DNA of 64,000 nucleotides from Chelydra serpentina (GCA_037349315.1 JBAIAC010000059.1:25390501-25454500); one strand, 5' to 3'. Positions 24,071-35,437 are shown, numbered from the stretch's first letter. Translations and numbers: made by a program. Notes: a model not told the origin generated them from the letters alone.

Positions 24071-24675
24071 CAGAGTCTGTTTTTCAGTGGGCCCCAGGCT
24101 CCTCCCACTCCTAGCATGCTTTCATAACAGCGGGGAGGGATAGCTCAGCGGCTGAAGTCAGCTGGACCACACCTTAGTTCTAATCCTGAAGCAGACACAA
24201 ACATTCTATCGCCTGCTTCCTGGTTGAGTCCAGTTTCTGACAAACTTTGGGTTTTCCCCTTATTTTTCCCATGTGACAATTTACTCTGGCACAGAGGGAG
24301 ACGCATTGAAATAGACAGAGGGGAAGAAAATCGGATAGAGCGTACAGGAAAGGGGGAGATATGCAGGAGAGAGCCAGTGGTTCTTAAAACCCCCCAAAAC
24401 TTTTACTCAACTGAAGAGCTGGAAATGAGGCACTAGATAAAGTGACTTAAAGAAAGGATGGGGCAAGATATACTGTAGGGTCAGAAAATCACCTGAAACC
24501 ATCTGGACTGTCTGTGTTGCCCTTATCCCAGGTCTGTCTTTATGCTGAAAAACTTTCCCGTTCTGCTCTCCCCAGCTTTTCCTCTGCAGCTGCAGTGCCC
24601 ATGTCCCAGCTTTTGAAAATCATCTCAGACTGGAATGAAGCTGGTGGGGCTATTGCTGCTTTATGGCGACATAAA
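24071..24675. other. No gene recognised; degenerate SINE head
   Basis: 24130-24190 (GGGATAGCTCAGCGGCTGA) is a decayed SINE head. The rest is unassigned. Confidence 0.4.
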
Positions 24676-24852
24676 GGGGAGGGGTAGCTCAGTGGTTTGA
24701 GCATTGGCCTGCTAAACCCAGGGTTGTGAGTTCAATCCTTGAGGGGGCCATTTAAGGGTCTGGGACAAAAATTGGGGATTGGTCCTGCTTTGAGCAGGGG
24801 GTTGGACTAGATGACCTTCTAAGGTCCCTTCCAACCCTGAGATTCTATGATA
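24676..24852 (+). mobile_element. tRNA-derived SINE with CR1-like tail
   Basis: Head GGGTAGCTCAGTGGTTTGAG and B box GTTGTGAGTTCAATCC; tail GTTGGACTAGATGACCTTCT then GAGATTCTATGATAA, i.e. the CR1 3' end. Confidence 0.92.
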
Positions 24853-25440
24853 ACTGAGAACAGGCTGTGGGCCAGGACTTAAAACAGGTCATTGATTCCC
24901 AGGGACGGAGTGTTCTAATACTCCCCCTGTCTCGCTCTGTATGCACACACCTCCTCCGGCAGGGCTTTAACCGCTAAGGCTCAGCTCTCTGCGGGGAGGA
25001 GGACAGCGGCCACACCTCTTTGAGACAAGTGTGATCGAGACAGAGATTTCACACCTGTGCCGCTGCTGTGGCTCGGCTGCAGAATGGGTTTTTTGCAAGG
25101 CTGGGCTAAGGGCTCGTCTATGGTGGAAAGTGACCAGTTAAACTGCTCTGGTTATACTGTAGAACTCCAAGTGTGGACACTCCTCTTCTGGGATCACAGC
25201 GCCGTTTTTAACCCCTTTCCAAGTGACACACGCTAAACCGGTGCCAAAATAAGCCACTCATGCCAGAAGTGTGCCCACATAGGGAGTTCTACAGCTCTAA
25301 CTACAGCGGTTTAAATTCACACCTTACGGCTTGGTTACACTTGCAGATGTAGAGCGCTGGGAGTTAAACCAGCCTTCGGAGACCGCAGCAGGGAAAGCGC
25401 TGCCGTGTGTTCACACTGTCAGCTGCAAGCGCACTGGCAT

Positions 25441-26744
25441 CAGTAGTGTAGCGGGGGGGGGGAGTGGCCGCTCCTACACTGAGCAGAAGTGGCGCCTTTT
25501 TTGTGCTCTGACGCCTTTTGCTCCTGCACTGCAGCTGGAGCGGAGCTTTTTTTTTTGCTCCCGGCGCCTTTTCTTAGCTCCGCTCCCCCTGTGCTCTAAA
25601 CCTGGCTGTGACGGGTTGGGGTCACAGAGACCTGCTTGGTGCTGCCACCTGGTGTGCCAAGGCTACTTCTGCCCCTGCTTCCAGGCCTTTTCCAGCTTGG
25701 GACTCCCGAATCCTGTCTGTTTTGAGCCAGATTCCCCTGATTTGCTCTAACATAGACCCAGGTCTGAACCAAGTCCACTCACAACTGTAAGGCCCCTGGA
25801 AGCACTCTTGTCTTTGACACCCAGGTGTCCAACTCCCAAGGAGGTTCAAACCCTTAATAAATCCGTTTTACCCTGTATAAAGCTTATACAGGGCAAACTC
25901 ATAAATAGTTCACCTTCTATTTCAAAGATAGAAAGATATGCACAGCTGTTTGCCCTGCCCCCCCCCCCGGTACCAACTCGTACACCAGGAAACTTAATGA
26001 GTAAAAAGTGATTTTAATAAGTACAGAAAGTAGGATTTAGGTGATTCCAAGTAGTGACAGACAGAACAAAGTGAATTACTAAATAAAATAAAATAGAACA
26101 CGCAGTTCTAGGTCTAATCGCCCTGTGTACAGATAAAAACCTCACTAGGTCCAGTAAACAGGCTATCTTCCTTCTAGCCTGGGTCCAGCAATCACTCACC
26201 CCCTAATGTCCTTGTCCTTTGTTCAGTCTCTTTCAGGTCTCCTTGGGGGGTGGAGAGTCTCTCTCTTTAGCCAGCTGAAGACAAAATGGAGGGGTTTCCT
26301 AGGGGTTTAAATAGAATTTCTCCTCTGGGTGGACACCCCTCCCTGTCCCTGTGTAGCATCCAGTTACCAAATGGAGTTGGGGTCACATGGACAAGTCACC
26401 TGTCCATGCACAACTCAGTTCCTTCTCAGACCAGCCACATTCCTGGCAAAGCTCAGATGTGGATTGGTGTCTGCAAGTTCTATTGTCTGTTAAGTGCTTC
26501 TTGATTGGGCACTTAACCTGCACATTCCTTTCTCATGAAATACAACCAATATTCATAACTTCAACTACAACAATGATACATGCATATAAATGGGAGGAAT
26601 AAATTCAGTAGGTCATAACTTTCACAGAGATATGTTACATGGCACATGTAGCATAAAACATAGTCCAGTTACATCATGTATACATTTATAAGCATCTCCC
26701 CATAAAGTTTTATGGGGTACACCGTCACAGTGGCTATGCCACTG
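25441..26744. mobile_element. hAT element of the CAGTAGCGTAGC family, split by an LTR-like insertion
   Basis: Left end CAGTAGTGTAGCGGG; right end TGGCTATGCCACTG. Duplication ACTGGCAT / ACTGGCGT (25433-25440, 26745-26752). Without the inserted 25607-26729 it is about 180 bp. Confidence 0.85.
25607..26729. mobile_element. Solo-LTR-like element (TGTGACGG...CCGTCACA)
   Basis: 1,123 bp with TG...CA termini in short inverted repeats (TGTGACGG/CCGTCACA). Flanks CTGGC / GTGGC (4 of 5) fit a retroelement duplication. Internal features: CTGTATAAAGCTTATACAGG palindrome, AATAAA at 25857, a C run at 25960. No reading frame of note. It could also be a DNA element with these ends. Confidence 0.65.
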
Positions 26745-27774
26745 ACTGGCGTGGCCACATTAGCAGCTCTTGCAATGCCACAGAGAGCAGTGCACTGTGG
26801 TAGCTATCCCAGTGTGCAAGTGGCTGCAGTGTACTTTTCAAATGGGGGGCGGCGGAGTGTGACAGGGACTGTGTTGTGTGTATGGGGGGGGAGAGACAGT
26901 GTGTTTTGGGGGCAGAGAGAGCGTCAGCGTGCTATCTTGTAAGTTCAGACAGTAGCAGACACCCTTCCCACTGGTATCTCTCTCACACACACTCACAGCA
27001 GTAGCAGTCCTCAGTAATGGTTGCTTTGTCCCAGAGCAGATAAGCAGCCGGCTGTCAGAAACAAGCTTTGAAAGGGGCTATTCGCATGCCTGCAGCTGAG
27101 TTCAAAACAATGACCAGAGTGGCCACTTGACTTAAGGGATTATGGGACGTTTCCGGAGGCCGATCACAGCGCAGTAATGCAACACGTCGACCACAATGAC
27201 ACCCAGGCGTAGTGGCCTCCCCAGGAATTGAAATTGGGGGGGCTGTTTGAATTTACTGGGCGGGGGGGGTGTCACTAAATTGGCATGTAACTAGTTCACA
27301 AAACTGGGGGGGTGTTGGGGAAATTCATGGGGAGTGTACAGGGGGGGTTTAGGGAAATCGTTTCAGCCGGGGCGCAGCAAGCTCTATGCTTCTCGTGGAG
27401 GTGGATTACCAGGAGCGCTCCAGCTGCAGAGTCCAGGGGCTCTAAGTGCCTTGCCAGTGTGGCCACCTCAGGAGTTACGGCGCCCGGGGCTGATTTAATG
27501 CGCTCTAACTTGCAAGGGTAGCCAAGCCCTTAGATTATACCAAACCAGTTTCCCTCTGTAGATAAGGTCTAGCCCGGCCAGCAGCATGTTTCTTTTCATG
27601 CTGAGAATTCCTCCCTCTCTGCAAACGAAAGAGCTAGAAGTTTGGGCCAGAACCTCATGTGATGTCAATCAGTACAGCTCTGAAGCTACCTGATATACAT
27701 CAGCTGCGTATCTGGACCTTCCTTTTTAAAAAATGTGAGCTCAGCATCTGCCCTCTTTGCCTGGAAAGGAAGCC

Positions 27775-27910
27775 CCATGAAAGTCCCAGTAGCAAGGCTG
27801 TGTCAAATCCCTTTGGGGCAGGGAATGTCACAATATGTTTGTACAGCACCTAGCACAATGTGGCCCCGTCTGACTGTGGCCTTTGGGTGCTACCACAATG
27901 GAAATGGATT
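27775..27910 (+). repeat. 3' region of an ancient amniote SINE/LINE
   Basis: TTTGTACAGCACCTAGCACA and GTGGCCTTTGGGTGCTACC match the 3' portion of the repeat at 14200-14310. Confidence 0.6.
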
Positions 27911-28057
27911 TGAAGCAGTCCGCTGTCTCCTTGTTAATTAGGAAGAGTCTCCTGCAGTGTTAAAACTCCCCATGCGTGCTCAGCACTAGTCTCTCAGCTA
28001 CTGCTTTCCTGATCAGTGTAAACTGGGCTGTAGGAAGGACAATAGAAGATCTGGTGC

Positions 28058-28517
28058 CAGGGGCGGCTCTAACGTTTTTGCCGCCCCAAGCAAAAAAAAA
28101 CCCCCAAACGCTGCCCCCCCAACAAAAAAAACCAACACCCTCCCCAACGCCCGCTGAAACACACCCCCCCCGCCTTTCCCACTCGGAGCGCGGGCGGCAT
28201 GCCCGCGGCCCCGCTCTCTCCGGCCAGCGGGGAGCGAGCGGGGCATGCCTGGGAGGGAGGGGGAGACACGCCCCGTGGCCGCTCGGGTTCTCTTCTCCCC
28301 CTCCCTCCCAGGCTCTTAAGCTGTTCGCACGCCGCCGCTTGGGGAGAAGCCGAGCCAGCTGCGGCGTGCGAAAGCCGGCGGCGCAGAATGGAGGTGAGCT
28401 GGGACGGCCGGCCAGAGCACATTTCTAGGGACGGCAAGGCCCGTGCCAGAATGCCGCCCCTAGAAATGTGCCACCCCAAGCACCAGCTTGTTTTGCTGGT
28501 GCCTGGAGCTGGCCCTG
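28058..28517. mobile_element. hAT element, CAGGGGCGGCTC family
   Basis: 460 bp, CAGGGGCGGCTCTAACG to GGTGCCTGGAGCTGGCCCTG; flanks TCTGGTGC / TCTGTTGC (7 of 8). Shares the GCCGCCCCAAGC block with the 35825 and 47622 copies, in opposite orientation. Confidence 0.9.
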
Positions 28518-30625
28518 TCTGTTGCATCACTTTCCTCCCCCCTAGAGACAGAGCAGCCTGCAGCACACCCAGAGCAACACCCAGCGACAATAGACGGTGG
28601 GAGGGACACACACAGACACCTTGATCCAAAGTCACTGGAACTCTTTCCACTGACTTCGCTGGGCTTTGGTTATGGTTCAGAGAGAGCAGAAGTGGCATGG
28701 GAGAGGGGGACAGTAACGCACGCATGTACACACATCACACACATGCACACAGCTTGTGGCTCCTAAACCAAGAGCTAGAGACTCCTCCAAAGTAAAATCT
28801 CAGATCCAGAGTTGCAAAATTCTGTGATTTTTATTGTGAGTCATGGAAAAATGTGTGTGTGTTTGTGTGTGTGTGCGTGCCAAAGCTAAGCTCCTAGCAC
28901 TCTTGGATGTTGTGGAGGAAAACCTTGAAAATGTGACCCAAGAGAAACCCTCATGGCTCAGAAACCAGTAGGCAAAAGAAGAGCTCCAAACATTTTTTAA
29001 ATAAACTGACATTTGATCCTGATTATTCTGGGGTCTGACTCGTGATTTTTGAATGCCCGGGGCTGACAATGCTGCAGCTCCACACACCCTACGACTGGGG
29101 TGGGTTCTGAAAGCTGGCTCTGAGTTTAGCGAGAAGGAGCCCCCAGTTTTATAATGTGGGAGACGAGGCCTGTGGTCTGTGCCAGGCAGAGGGTATGCGG
29201 GGGCTTTCCTGGAAAGAGTGAGAAGGAGGATGCGGGGGCTGTCCCGGGGAAGGAACAGAGGTGACGCAGCTGAGGCAGCAGTAGCTAGGAAGAGGCCCTG
29301 TGCCCTGCTGGGTCTATAGCCACTGCATGTCTCCAGGTTCTTCCCCTCCGCCCCCGCATTGGCTCTGTGGCTTGCTCTTTCCCTGACACCAGAAACCTAA
29401 CCGGCTGGAAAGGAGGGTCCTGCCGTCCAAGTCAGGAAAGCGAGAGCTAACGGGCCACGTGATTTCTCGGAAACACGGCTTCCTGGGCCTGCTGAAGCCA
29501 AACACTGCGCCGCCCTTTCCTCCAGCGTCAACATGCTCCCTGGCCTGTTTCCAGCATCTGGCCAGGCCCTGTTCAGCTTCAGCTGCAGCCAGTTGCAGCC
29601 CGGCCCCTTTGACCGTTGCAGGGAAGCTCTGTGCTCCTGCCCAGTGAGAGGTTGTTTGGGGAGAGTCCTGAGGCAGAGAGGCCTTCCCGGCCCCAGGGCC
29701 TGCGGTGCAGCTGGGCGGAGGGGAGTGGAAGACGCAGAATCACTTCTTCATGGGAAACCACATACCTCTGCACCACTTCCTCTGCCTTTTGACCAGTCAC
29801 ACAGGAGGGGGAAACCGCTGCCACTGCTTTGTATCCACCCCGTCTCATGACAGAGAAGGGGGGCTGCGACCGGCAGGACGGAGAGCGGGGACCGCCCTCA
29901 CCTGCGCCTGATCGCTGGGCAAACATAGACCCAATCCTACGTCGCCTCTGCCATAGGGCCGGCTCTAGGAGACGGGGAGCCCCTCGGAGCTCCTAACAGC
30001 CTGTGGCCCTGGGACAGGCGGGCCGGGAGTGTACATACAGGGTCCCCTGGGGGGTAGCTCCATTAGCTAACTCTAGCTTTAGTTCACCCCCCTCCCAACC
30101 AGCTCCACCCAGGGTAATCATGGCGGGAGAAGTAGTGTAGACAGGGCACTGGCACCTTTACCATCCCATCCTCCCACCCTGCTGGGGCTGGTGAGAACCG
30201 CCCCATGGCCTGCCTCCCCTGGCGCTCCCGCCCTTGCCAGCCCTGGTGGGGCCGAACTGGGGGAGAACTAGAGCGCCCCCGTTTGCTAGCGAAGGCGGCG
30301 CTGGCCTAGGGCCTGAGCAAACAGCAGGGCTTGCGCCGACAGCTCCCATCAGCAGAGCTACCCCTAGCCCCCACCCGGCAGGGAAAGTGTGCAACCCGGC
30401 TAATCCCCCAGCAAACAGACAGCTCCGGACTTTCCCTCACGCCTCACTGCCGCCCTGCCTCCAGGGAGCTGAAGGAGAAGCAGCTTGAGCCTCACAACCC
30501 TGGCCTGGCTCCTAGAGAGGCCTTCTCCTTCTGCCAGGGTGCTGCTCCCCAACCCACCTCCGGGCCACAGGACTCACTTGGACAGATCATCTCCTCCCCA
30601 CCCCCACCCCGATTGAAGTGGGTTG
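28518..30625. other. No gene recognised
   Basis: Contains the GT microsatellite at 28848 and a one-ended fragment resembling the CAGGGCCGGCTCTAGG hAT terminus at 29954. 30030-30140 has a Harbinger-like AGTGTAGACAGGGC end. Confidence 0.4.
28848..28880. repeat. (GT)n microsatellite
   Basis: TGTGTGTGTTTGTGTGTGTG-type run of about 30 bases. Similar GT-rich runs lie at 38483-38512 and, as CA, at 3190-3212. Confidence 0.85.
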
Positions 30626-31423
30626 CAGAGGTGCAAGTAAGCTGGTACGCCACGGTACGGTGTACCGGCAAGAGCCAGTGCGCCGTACCGGGGAGCGGCT
30701 TCCCCACGCGACAATTTAAAGGGCCTGGGGCTCCCAGCAGCGGCTGGAGCCCCGGGCCCTTTAACTTGCCGCTGGAGCCCTGCCGCCGCTAGCCCAGGGC
30801 TCCGGCAGCAGGGCTCTGGAGATGATTTAAAGGGCCTGGGGCGGTAGTGGCAGCAGGAGCCCCGGGCCCTTTAAATCGCCACCTGAGCCCCACTGACGGA
30901 GCCCTGGGGGTCGAGGCAGCAGCCAGGACCCCCGGGGCTGTGCAGGCAATTTAAAGGGCCCGGGGCTGTGCTGTGGTAGTGGCGGCTGGGAACCCCTGGC
31001 CCTTTAAATTGCCGCCGGAGCCCCGCTGCCACTGCTACCCTGGGGCTCCGGCAGCGGGGCTCGGGTGGCAATTTAAAGGGCCCAGGGTTCCTGGTTGCAG
31101 CTACCTCAGTGGAGCCCCCAGCCCTTTAAAGCTCTGCCAGAGCCCGGGGTCCCGGGGTAGCGGCGGCAGCCGGGAGCCCCCAGGACTCCGTCGGTGACTT
31201 AAAGGGCAGGGGCTCCACAGCGGTAATGGCAGCTGGAGCCCCGGCCCTTTAAATTGTCCCCGAATCCCAGAGCTCCCAGTCGCCTCTGCAGCTGGTAGCT
31301 CCGGGGGTGATTTAAAGGGCCCGGGGCTCCCGCTGCTGCTATTGCAGCTGGAGCCCAGGGCCCCTTCCCCCTGCTCAGGACTCCAGCGTACCGGTAAGTC
31401 CTTTAAGTTACTTTCACCCTCTG
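30626..31423. mobile_element. hAT element built of palindromic tandem units
   Basis: 798 bp, CAGAGGTGCAAGTAAGC to AAGTTACTTTCACCCTCTG, perfect duplication GTGGGTTG (30618-30625, 31424-31431). Six units of 110-126 bp start with TTTAAAGGGCC near 30716, 30826, 30951, 31073, 31198 and 31313. Each unit is partly palindromic (TTTAAAGGGCCCGGGGCTCC against GGAGCCCCGGGCCCTTTAAA). Confidence 0.92.
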
Positions 31424-31749
31424 GTGGGTTGCCACCTTTGCTCTATTTTGCGCAGGGCCAATAAGTGTAATGCAGTGAGAGTGCATCGCAACATGGCCCC
31501 GCTATCTTGTGATAGGCCACCGCCACTTCCAATCCTGACAGGCATATATGTCATGGGCTGGGAACTCAGCACAGGCCAGGGGAAGGGGGAAGATCCATGG
31601 AAACAGGGACAAGCCTCGGAAGATCAAGATGGAGGCAATGCTCCTCCAAGTCTGCCCTCTACGAGGATTTACATTCGCCCAGCAGCTCTTTGTGCGCTAT
31701 GTGTCAATGTTATAGTTGCACTCCTGCCTGCAATCAGAGGCAAGTTTGA

Positions 31750-31950
31750 TTTAGCAGCGTGGGCTGGGAATCAGAAACCCTGGTTTCTATTCCTAGCTCA
31801 GCTACAGACTCAGTCGGTGATCTTCGGCAAGCCTTTCACTGGCCCGTGCCTCAGTTTCCCCATCTGTAAAAGGAAGGCAATGATAACGGCTCCCTTTTTT
31901 GTAAAGAACTTTGAGATCTATGCTTCGTAGGGGCTCCTACCCTATGGTGC
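31750..31950 (+). repeat. MIR/CORE-type SINE
   Basis: TCTTCGGCAAGCCTTTCACT, then GCCTCAGTTTCCCCATCTGT and AAAGAACTTTGAGATCTATG: the MIR core and 3' region. Confidence 0.75.
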
Positions 31951-32452
31951 AAAGGGAGATCTACGGTATATAGGGTCCAACTATTGTTACGCACTGGTCT
32001 ATTTACTTCCTGCTGTTCATGGCTACATCACATCTGCACTAATCTGTTCCATACATGTGTTGTGGAGTGTGAGATGCCTGATCCTATTTTTTGGACTGCT
32101 TGGTGGGAAGCTGGGTGCCTACGTCCCTTGGGCTCTCAAAAATCCCAGCCTGTATTTCTAGAGCTCCATGTGCTAGGATCAGGAGCCTGGGTAAAACACC
32201 GTTAGCAGGGCCTTGGACGTTTACCCCAGCTATTGGGGTGCAGTGCCCTCAACCCTCTGGGCCTGTCTTTCTGTGGCCCCCATCCCACCCAGAGATAGCA
32301 AACGGGGGGAGGGGGGGAATAAAGGTGACGGTAAACAATGCAGCAAGAGCTGCGCTCTCAGCTGTCGCCCACTTAGTCGGGGTGGGCACTCCAGGGTGTT
32401 GGCTGAGCAGCTGGGAAAGCAAATACCAGAGAAGAGGGCTGAGGCCCATAGG

Positions 32453-32553
32453 TCCCGTGACCAGAGAGCAAGTGTGAAAAATCAGGACGGGGTGGGGGGT
32501 AATAATGTCCTATAGAAGACAAAGCCCCAAATATCGAGATTCTAGTCACCCTA
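32453..32553. mobile_element. hAT MITE of the TAGGGTGACCAGA family, upstream of IFITM
   Basis: A 101-bp copy with a diverged left end (TCCCGTGACCAGA) and right end TAGTCACCCTA. It is flanked by a perfect 8-bp duplication CCCATAGG (32445-32452, 32554-32561). It ends only 45 bp before the ISRE-like site of the IFITM promoter. Confidence 0.88.
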
Positions 32554-32597
32554 CCCATAGGCCTTTTTGTGGTTACAGGGCCCTGGGATCCCAGCTG

Positions 32598-32609
32598 GAA
32601 GCTGAAACC
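32598..32609 (+). promoter_or_regulatory. Second, weaker ISRE-like site
   Basis: GAAGCTGAAACC differs by one base from the GAAANNGAAA core and lies 45 bp upstream of the perfect site in the same orientation. Tandem ISREs are common at interferon-inducible genes. This one may be degenerate. Confidence 0.45.
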
Positions 32610-32642
32610 TTTCTGTTCTCCAGACTGCTCTCAAATGGCTGG

Positions 32643-32654
32643 GAAACTGAAACT
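32643..32654 (+). promoter_or_regulatory. ISRE (interferon-stimulated response element)
   Basis: GAAACTGAAACT fits the ISRE core GAAANNGAAA bound by ISGF3 and IRF proteins. It lies about 200 bp upstream of the IFITM start codon, where vertebrate IFITM promoters usually carry an ISRE. Function is inferred from motif and position. Confidence 0.75.
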
Positions 32655-32853
32655 TAGTAGTGGGGAGGTGGGGAAATACAAAGAGAGCGGCACACAGACC
32701 AGGAAACCAAGGCCAGCCCTCTCCTGCAGCTCCACCTCCTCCCACCCTGCTCTGAGCTCCAGGCTGCCCCAGTCCTGAGCTCTGCCTGGGAGATTACAGC
32801 AGCTTCCTCTTTGCCCAGGCTCTGCCAGCAGCTGTAGGTGACCCGGAGGGAAG

Positions 32854-34835
32854 ATGGACAACACCCCGTACGCCTTTCCAGCCCGCAACAACCAGCTCTT
32901 CCCACACCACAACTATGAGCACCTGAAGGAAGAGCATGAGATCGCGGCGGTCCACCCCGGGGCCACTGTCAGCTCCACGGTTATCAGCATGCACCAGTAC
33001 CAGCCCCCTCCCCGCGACCACATCATCTGGTCCATCTTCAGCACACTCTACGTCAACTTCTGCTGCCTCGGCTTCATGGCTCTGGTTTTCTCCTTCAAGG
33101 TGAGAGGCGCCTGTGCCCCGCTCTGCCCTGGGCACACATGTGTGTCTACGGGGCCTGCGGTTCTAAGCCTCACGGGTGAGCCTGTGGCGGGCACTCGCCC
33201 GCGGCCGTGTGCTGCGGTGGCTTGAACGTGTGCGCGTACACCTCTCGGGCTGAGGTGAGGCTCTTCCCTTGATGGGATTGGCGTGACCAGACAGCAAGTG
33301 TGAAAAATCGGGACGGGGGTAGGGAGTAATAGGCGCCTATATAAGAAAAAGCCCCCAAATCGGGACTGTCCCTATAAAATCGGGAGAGCTGGTCACCCTT
33401 GACAGGATTAGCCCTTGGCCACAGGCTGACCTAGATGTAGCCGCTGTAGCCTGTCCCTCTGACCCCGGAACGGGTGCCTTCCGATTCCCCACCCTGCTGC
33501 TTACGCGCCCCAAAGGGGGTGACCCCAGAGCACCTGGGCAGGAGTGTCTGAGGCTACACAGGCTGGGCTGAGGGGTCCCCCCCCGCACTGCTGCCGGGAT
33601 TCTGTGCTGCCCCGTTAAGTCACCCTCTGGCCCTGGGAGCGGAGAAAGTTTAGTAGCAACTTTCCTGCTATGTAACCTTCACAACCCGCCCGCCCACTCC
33701 CTTCCCCCAGCCTAGATAAAGCATGTGGAGCTCCCACGCTGGGCCTCTTCCTGCCAGAGCCCAGCTCTGAGGCCAGGGTAAGGGGATAATAAGCAGTTGC
33801 TGGCCAAGTGTAAGAGACAACTGGAACCGTAAAGGAGGCCCTGAGCATGGGGACCCCGTTGCTGGGGGCTGAGCACTAATGGTGAGGGGCTCGGGGGTGG
33901 GAGGGGGAGAGCGGACGTCCTACAGCCGTGTGGCTGGGGCAAGGGGGTGCGATCGCTCACAGAGCTGCCCTGAAAGGGAAGAGAACCAGAATCAAGGGGC
34001 TGAGCCCCAGACGCAGGAAACCCCACTGCTGGGAGAGAGAAGGGGGCCGAGTCTAAACGCACAGGAACCTTAGGGCTGCTGGGGACTGCACCGCTCCCGT
34101 TACAGACTCGGGGGTCACAGATAAGCCCCTGTGCCGCTTTGTAAGGCTCTAACTAAGGCCATGGGGATCCGACAGGTCTTCCACCTCCTGCCCCTCGCAC
34201 TCAGCCCCTCTGTAACAGAGGCATAGCAGGGACTCACTTCCCCCTCCCAGCCCTGGCCTTCTGCGGAGTTTCCTGGTTGTTTCTCTCTGCCGTTGAGCAA
34301 CACCTGTTTCCTGCAGGCGGTTGATAAGAAACACACAGCTTGGGCCTAAACCCATCCCCCAGGGCCCCCGTGTTCAGACACACCCATCCCCCGGAGGGTT
34401 CAGCTGTTCACCCATAGCCAAGCTCTGACGGCCCCTGACCTCACATCCGCCCATCGCCCCAGGGCCTTGAGATTCTCACAGGGCCCATGCCCCGAAATTC
34501 ATACACCCCTGCCCACGCCCCCAAGGGGGGCCCCCTGAGAACGGCACACCCCAGCCTGCGTGCAGGGAAATTTGAGGGCCCCCGCATTGTGAGCCCAGAA
34601 GGTCACACATCCTGCCCCCAAGCACGAGGATCACACGTTGTGTTTGCCTCCCTCCCTCCAGGCCAGGGATCGTAAAGTCGTCGGCGACCACAGCGGCGCA
34701 AGCAGCTACGGCTCCACCGCCAAGTGCCTGAACATCATGGCCCTGGTCCTGTCCCTCCTCTTGTTCGTCCTCATCATCATCCTCCTGGCAACAGGGGTCA
34801 TCGCTGTCTCAAAGACAATGAATCCTGGACACTAG
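32854..34835 (+). CDS. IFITM: IFITM (CD225/dispanin) family membrane protein, two exons
   Basis: Coding exons are 32854-33099 (82 codons, phase 0, donor AAG|GTGAGA) and 34662-34835 (57 codons plus stop, acceptor CTCCAG|GCC), giving 139 aa. The intron (33100-34661) falls between Lys82 and ARDRK, the position known for IFITM genes. Family members are small endosomal or plasma-membrane proteins; the interferon-induced ones block membrane fusion of enveloped viruses. Visible features: a YEHL tyrosine sorting-type motif (21-24); the amphipathic/intramembrane segment about 55-81 with the double cysteine C70-C71; the CD225 signature FSFKARDRKVVGD (79-91); a GxxxG at G90/G94; C104 in TAKCLNI; and a C-terminal transmembrane helix about 107-131. 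Residues matching the known palmitoylated cysteines are kept. The sequence is closer to the IFITM1/2/3 group than to IFITM5, because it lacks the long acidic C-tail. The exact paralogue cannot be decided here. The gene looks intact and stands alone in this window. Confidence 0.93.
33281..33398. mobile_element. hAT MITE of the TAGGGTGACCAGA family, in IFITM intron
   Basis: Begins GCGTGACCAGACAGCAAGTG and ends GAGCTGGTCACCC. Flanks GATGGGAT and GACAGGAT are an imperfect duplication. It lies 180 bp into the IFITM intron. Confidence 0.8.
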
Positions 34836-35431
34836 ACCCACCGCAGCTGGCCGGGGAGGGGTGGATGTCCTGGCTCTTACACCCCCCCCCCAGGCAGGGC
34901 TGCCCCTGCCACACTTCCTACACTTCCGCCCTCCCTCTCCAGCTCTGCTTGTTCCCTCACTACCGGCGCCTGGCCGCCTCCTGCTGTTTGGTGAGCTGGG
35001 GAAGGAGCAGCGCTCTCCTCCTGGCTTCAGGGTGGCACTCCAGCTGTTGTCCTACACACAGCGGGCAGCATTGTCATCCTCAGAGACACTCCCTCCCCTG
35101 TCCGCCTTTCCACCAACACGCTGAGGCACAGGGATTCATGCCAGGGCACTGCTGTGGGACTCTCCCCATACCACCCTGCGTCACCACCCTTCCTCTGAGG
35201 GTGACCGGCCCACGCTCCAGCCACAGCCCAGCAGCTGGGTGGCTCACTGGCTGCCCAGCCGGGCACCGCGCAGTGAAGTGAGGTGAGCCAGCCCTTGGCA
35301 CAAGGCGAGCCGGTGGGCTCCAGGAAAAGGGTGGCAGCTCTCCTGCGGGTGACGTACCACCCGGCGGCTCTGCGGAGACGGGCAGTCGTAGAGCGATTTG
35401 GAGGAGAACCACGAGCCGGGGGAACGGCTCT

Positions 35432-35437
35432 AATAAA
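35432..35437 (+). terminator. Poly(A) signal of the IFITM gene
   Basis: AATAAA about 600 bases after the IFITM stop codon, followed by a T-rich stretch (TTTCCTTTCTCTCTTG). It implies a 3' UTR from 34836 to roughly 35455. Confidence 0.7.

Larger units (their letters stand above)
25327..27529. mobile_element. Non-autonomous Harbinger-1 derivative carrying nested insertions
   Basis: The left end CGGCTTGGTTACACTTGCAG resembles element 1's left end; the right end is GGGTAGCCAAGCCC. The target duplication is TTA (25324-25326, 27530-27532). Parts at 27110-27190 and 27370-27529 match the right 300 bp of element 1. No transposase sequence remains. A hAT (25441-26744) is inserted in it. Confidence 0.85.

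Noticed and set aside
24676..24750. tRNA gene
   Set aside because: A and B boxes are present, but the cloverleaf lacks acceptor-stem pairing and the sequence runs into a SINE body; five related copies occur in the window.
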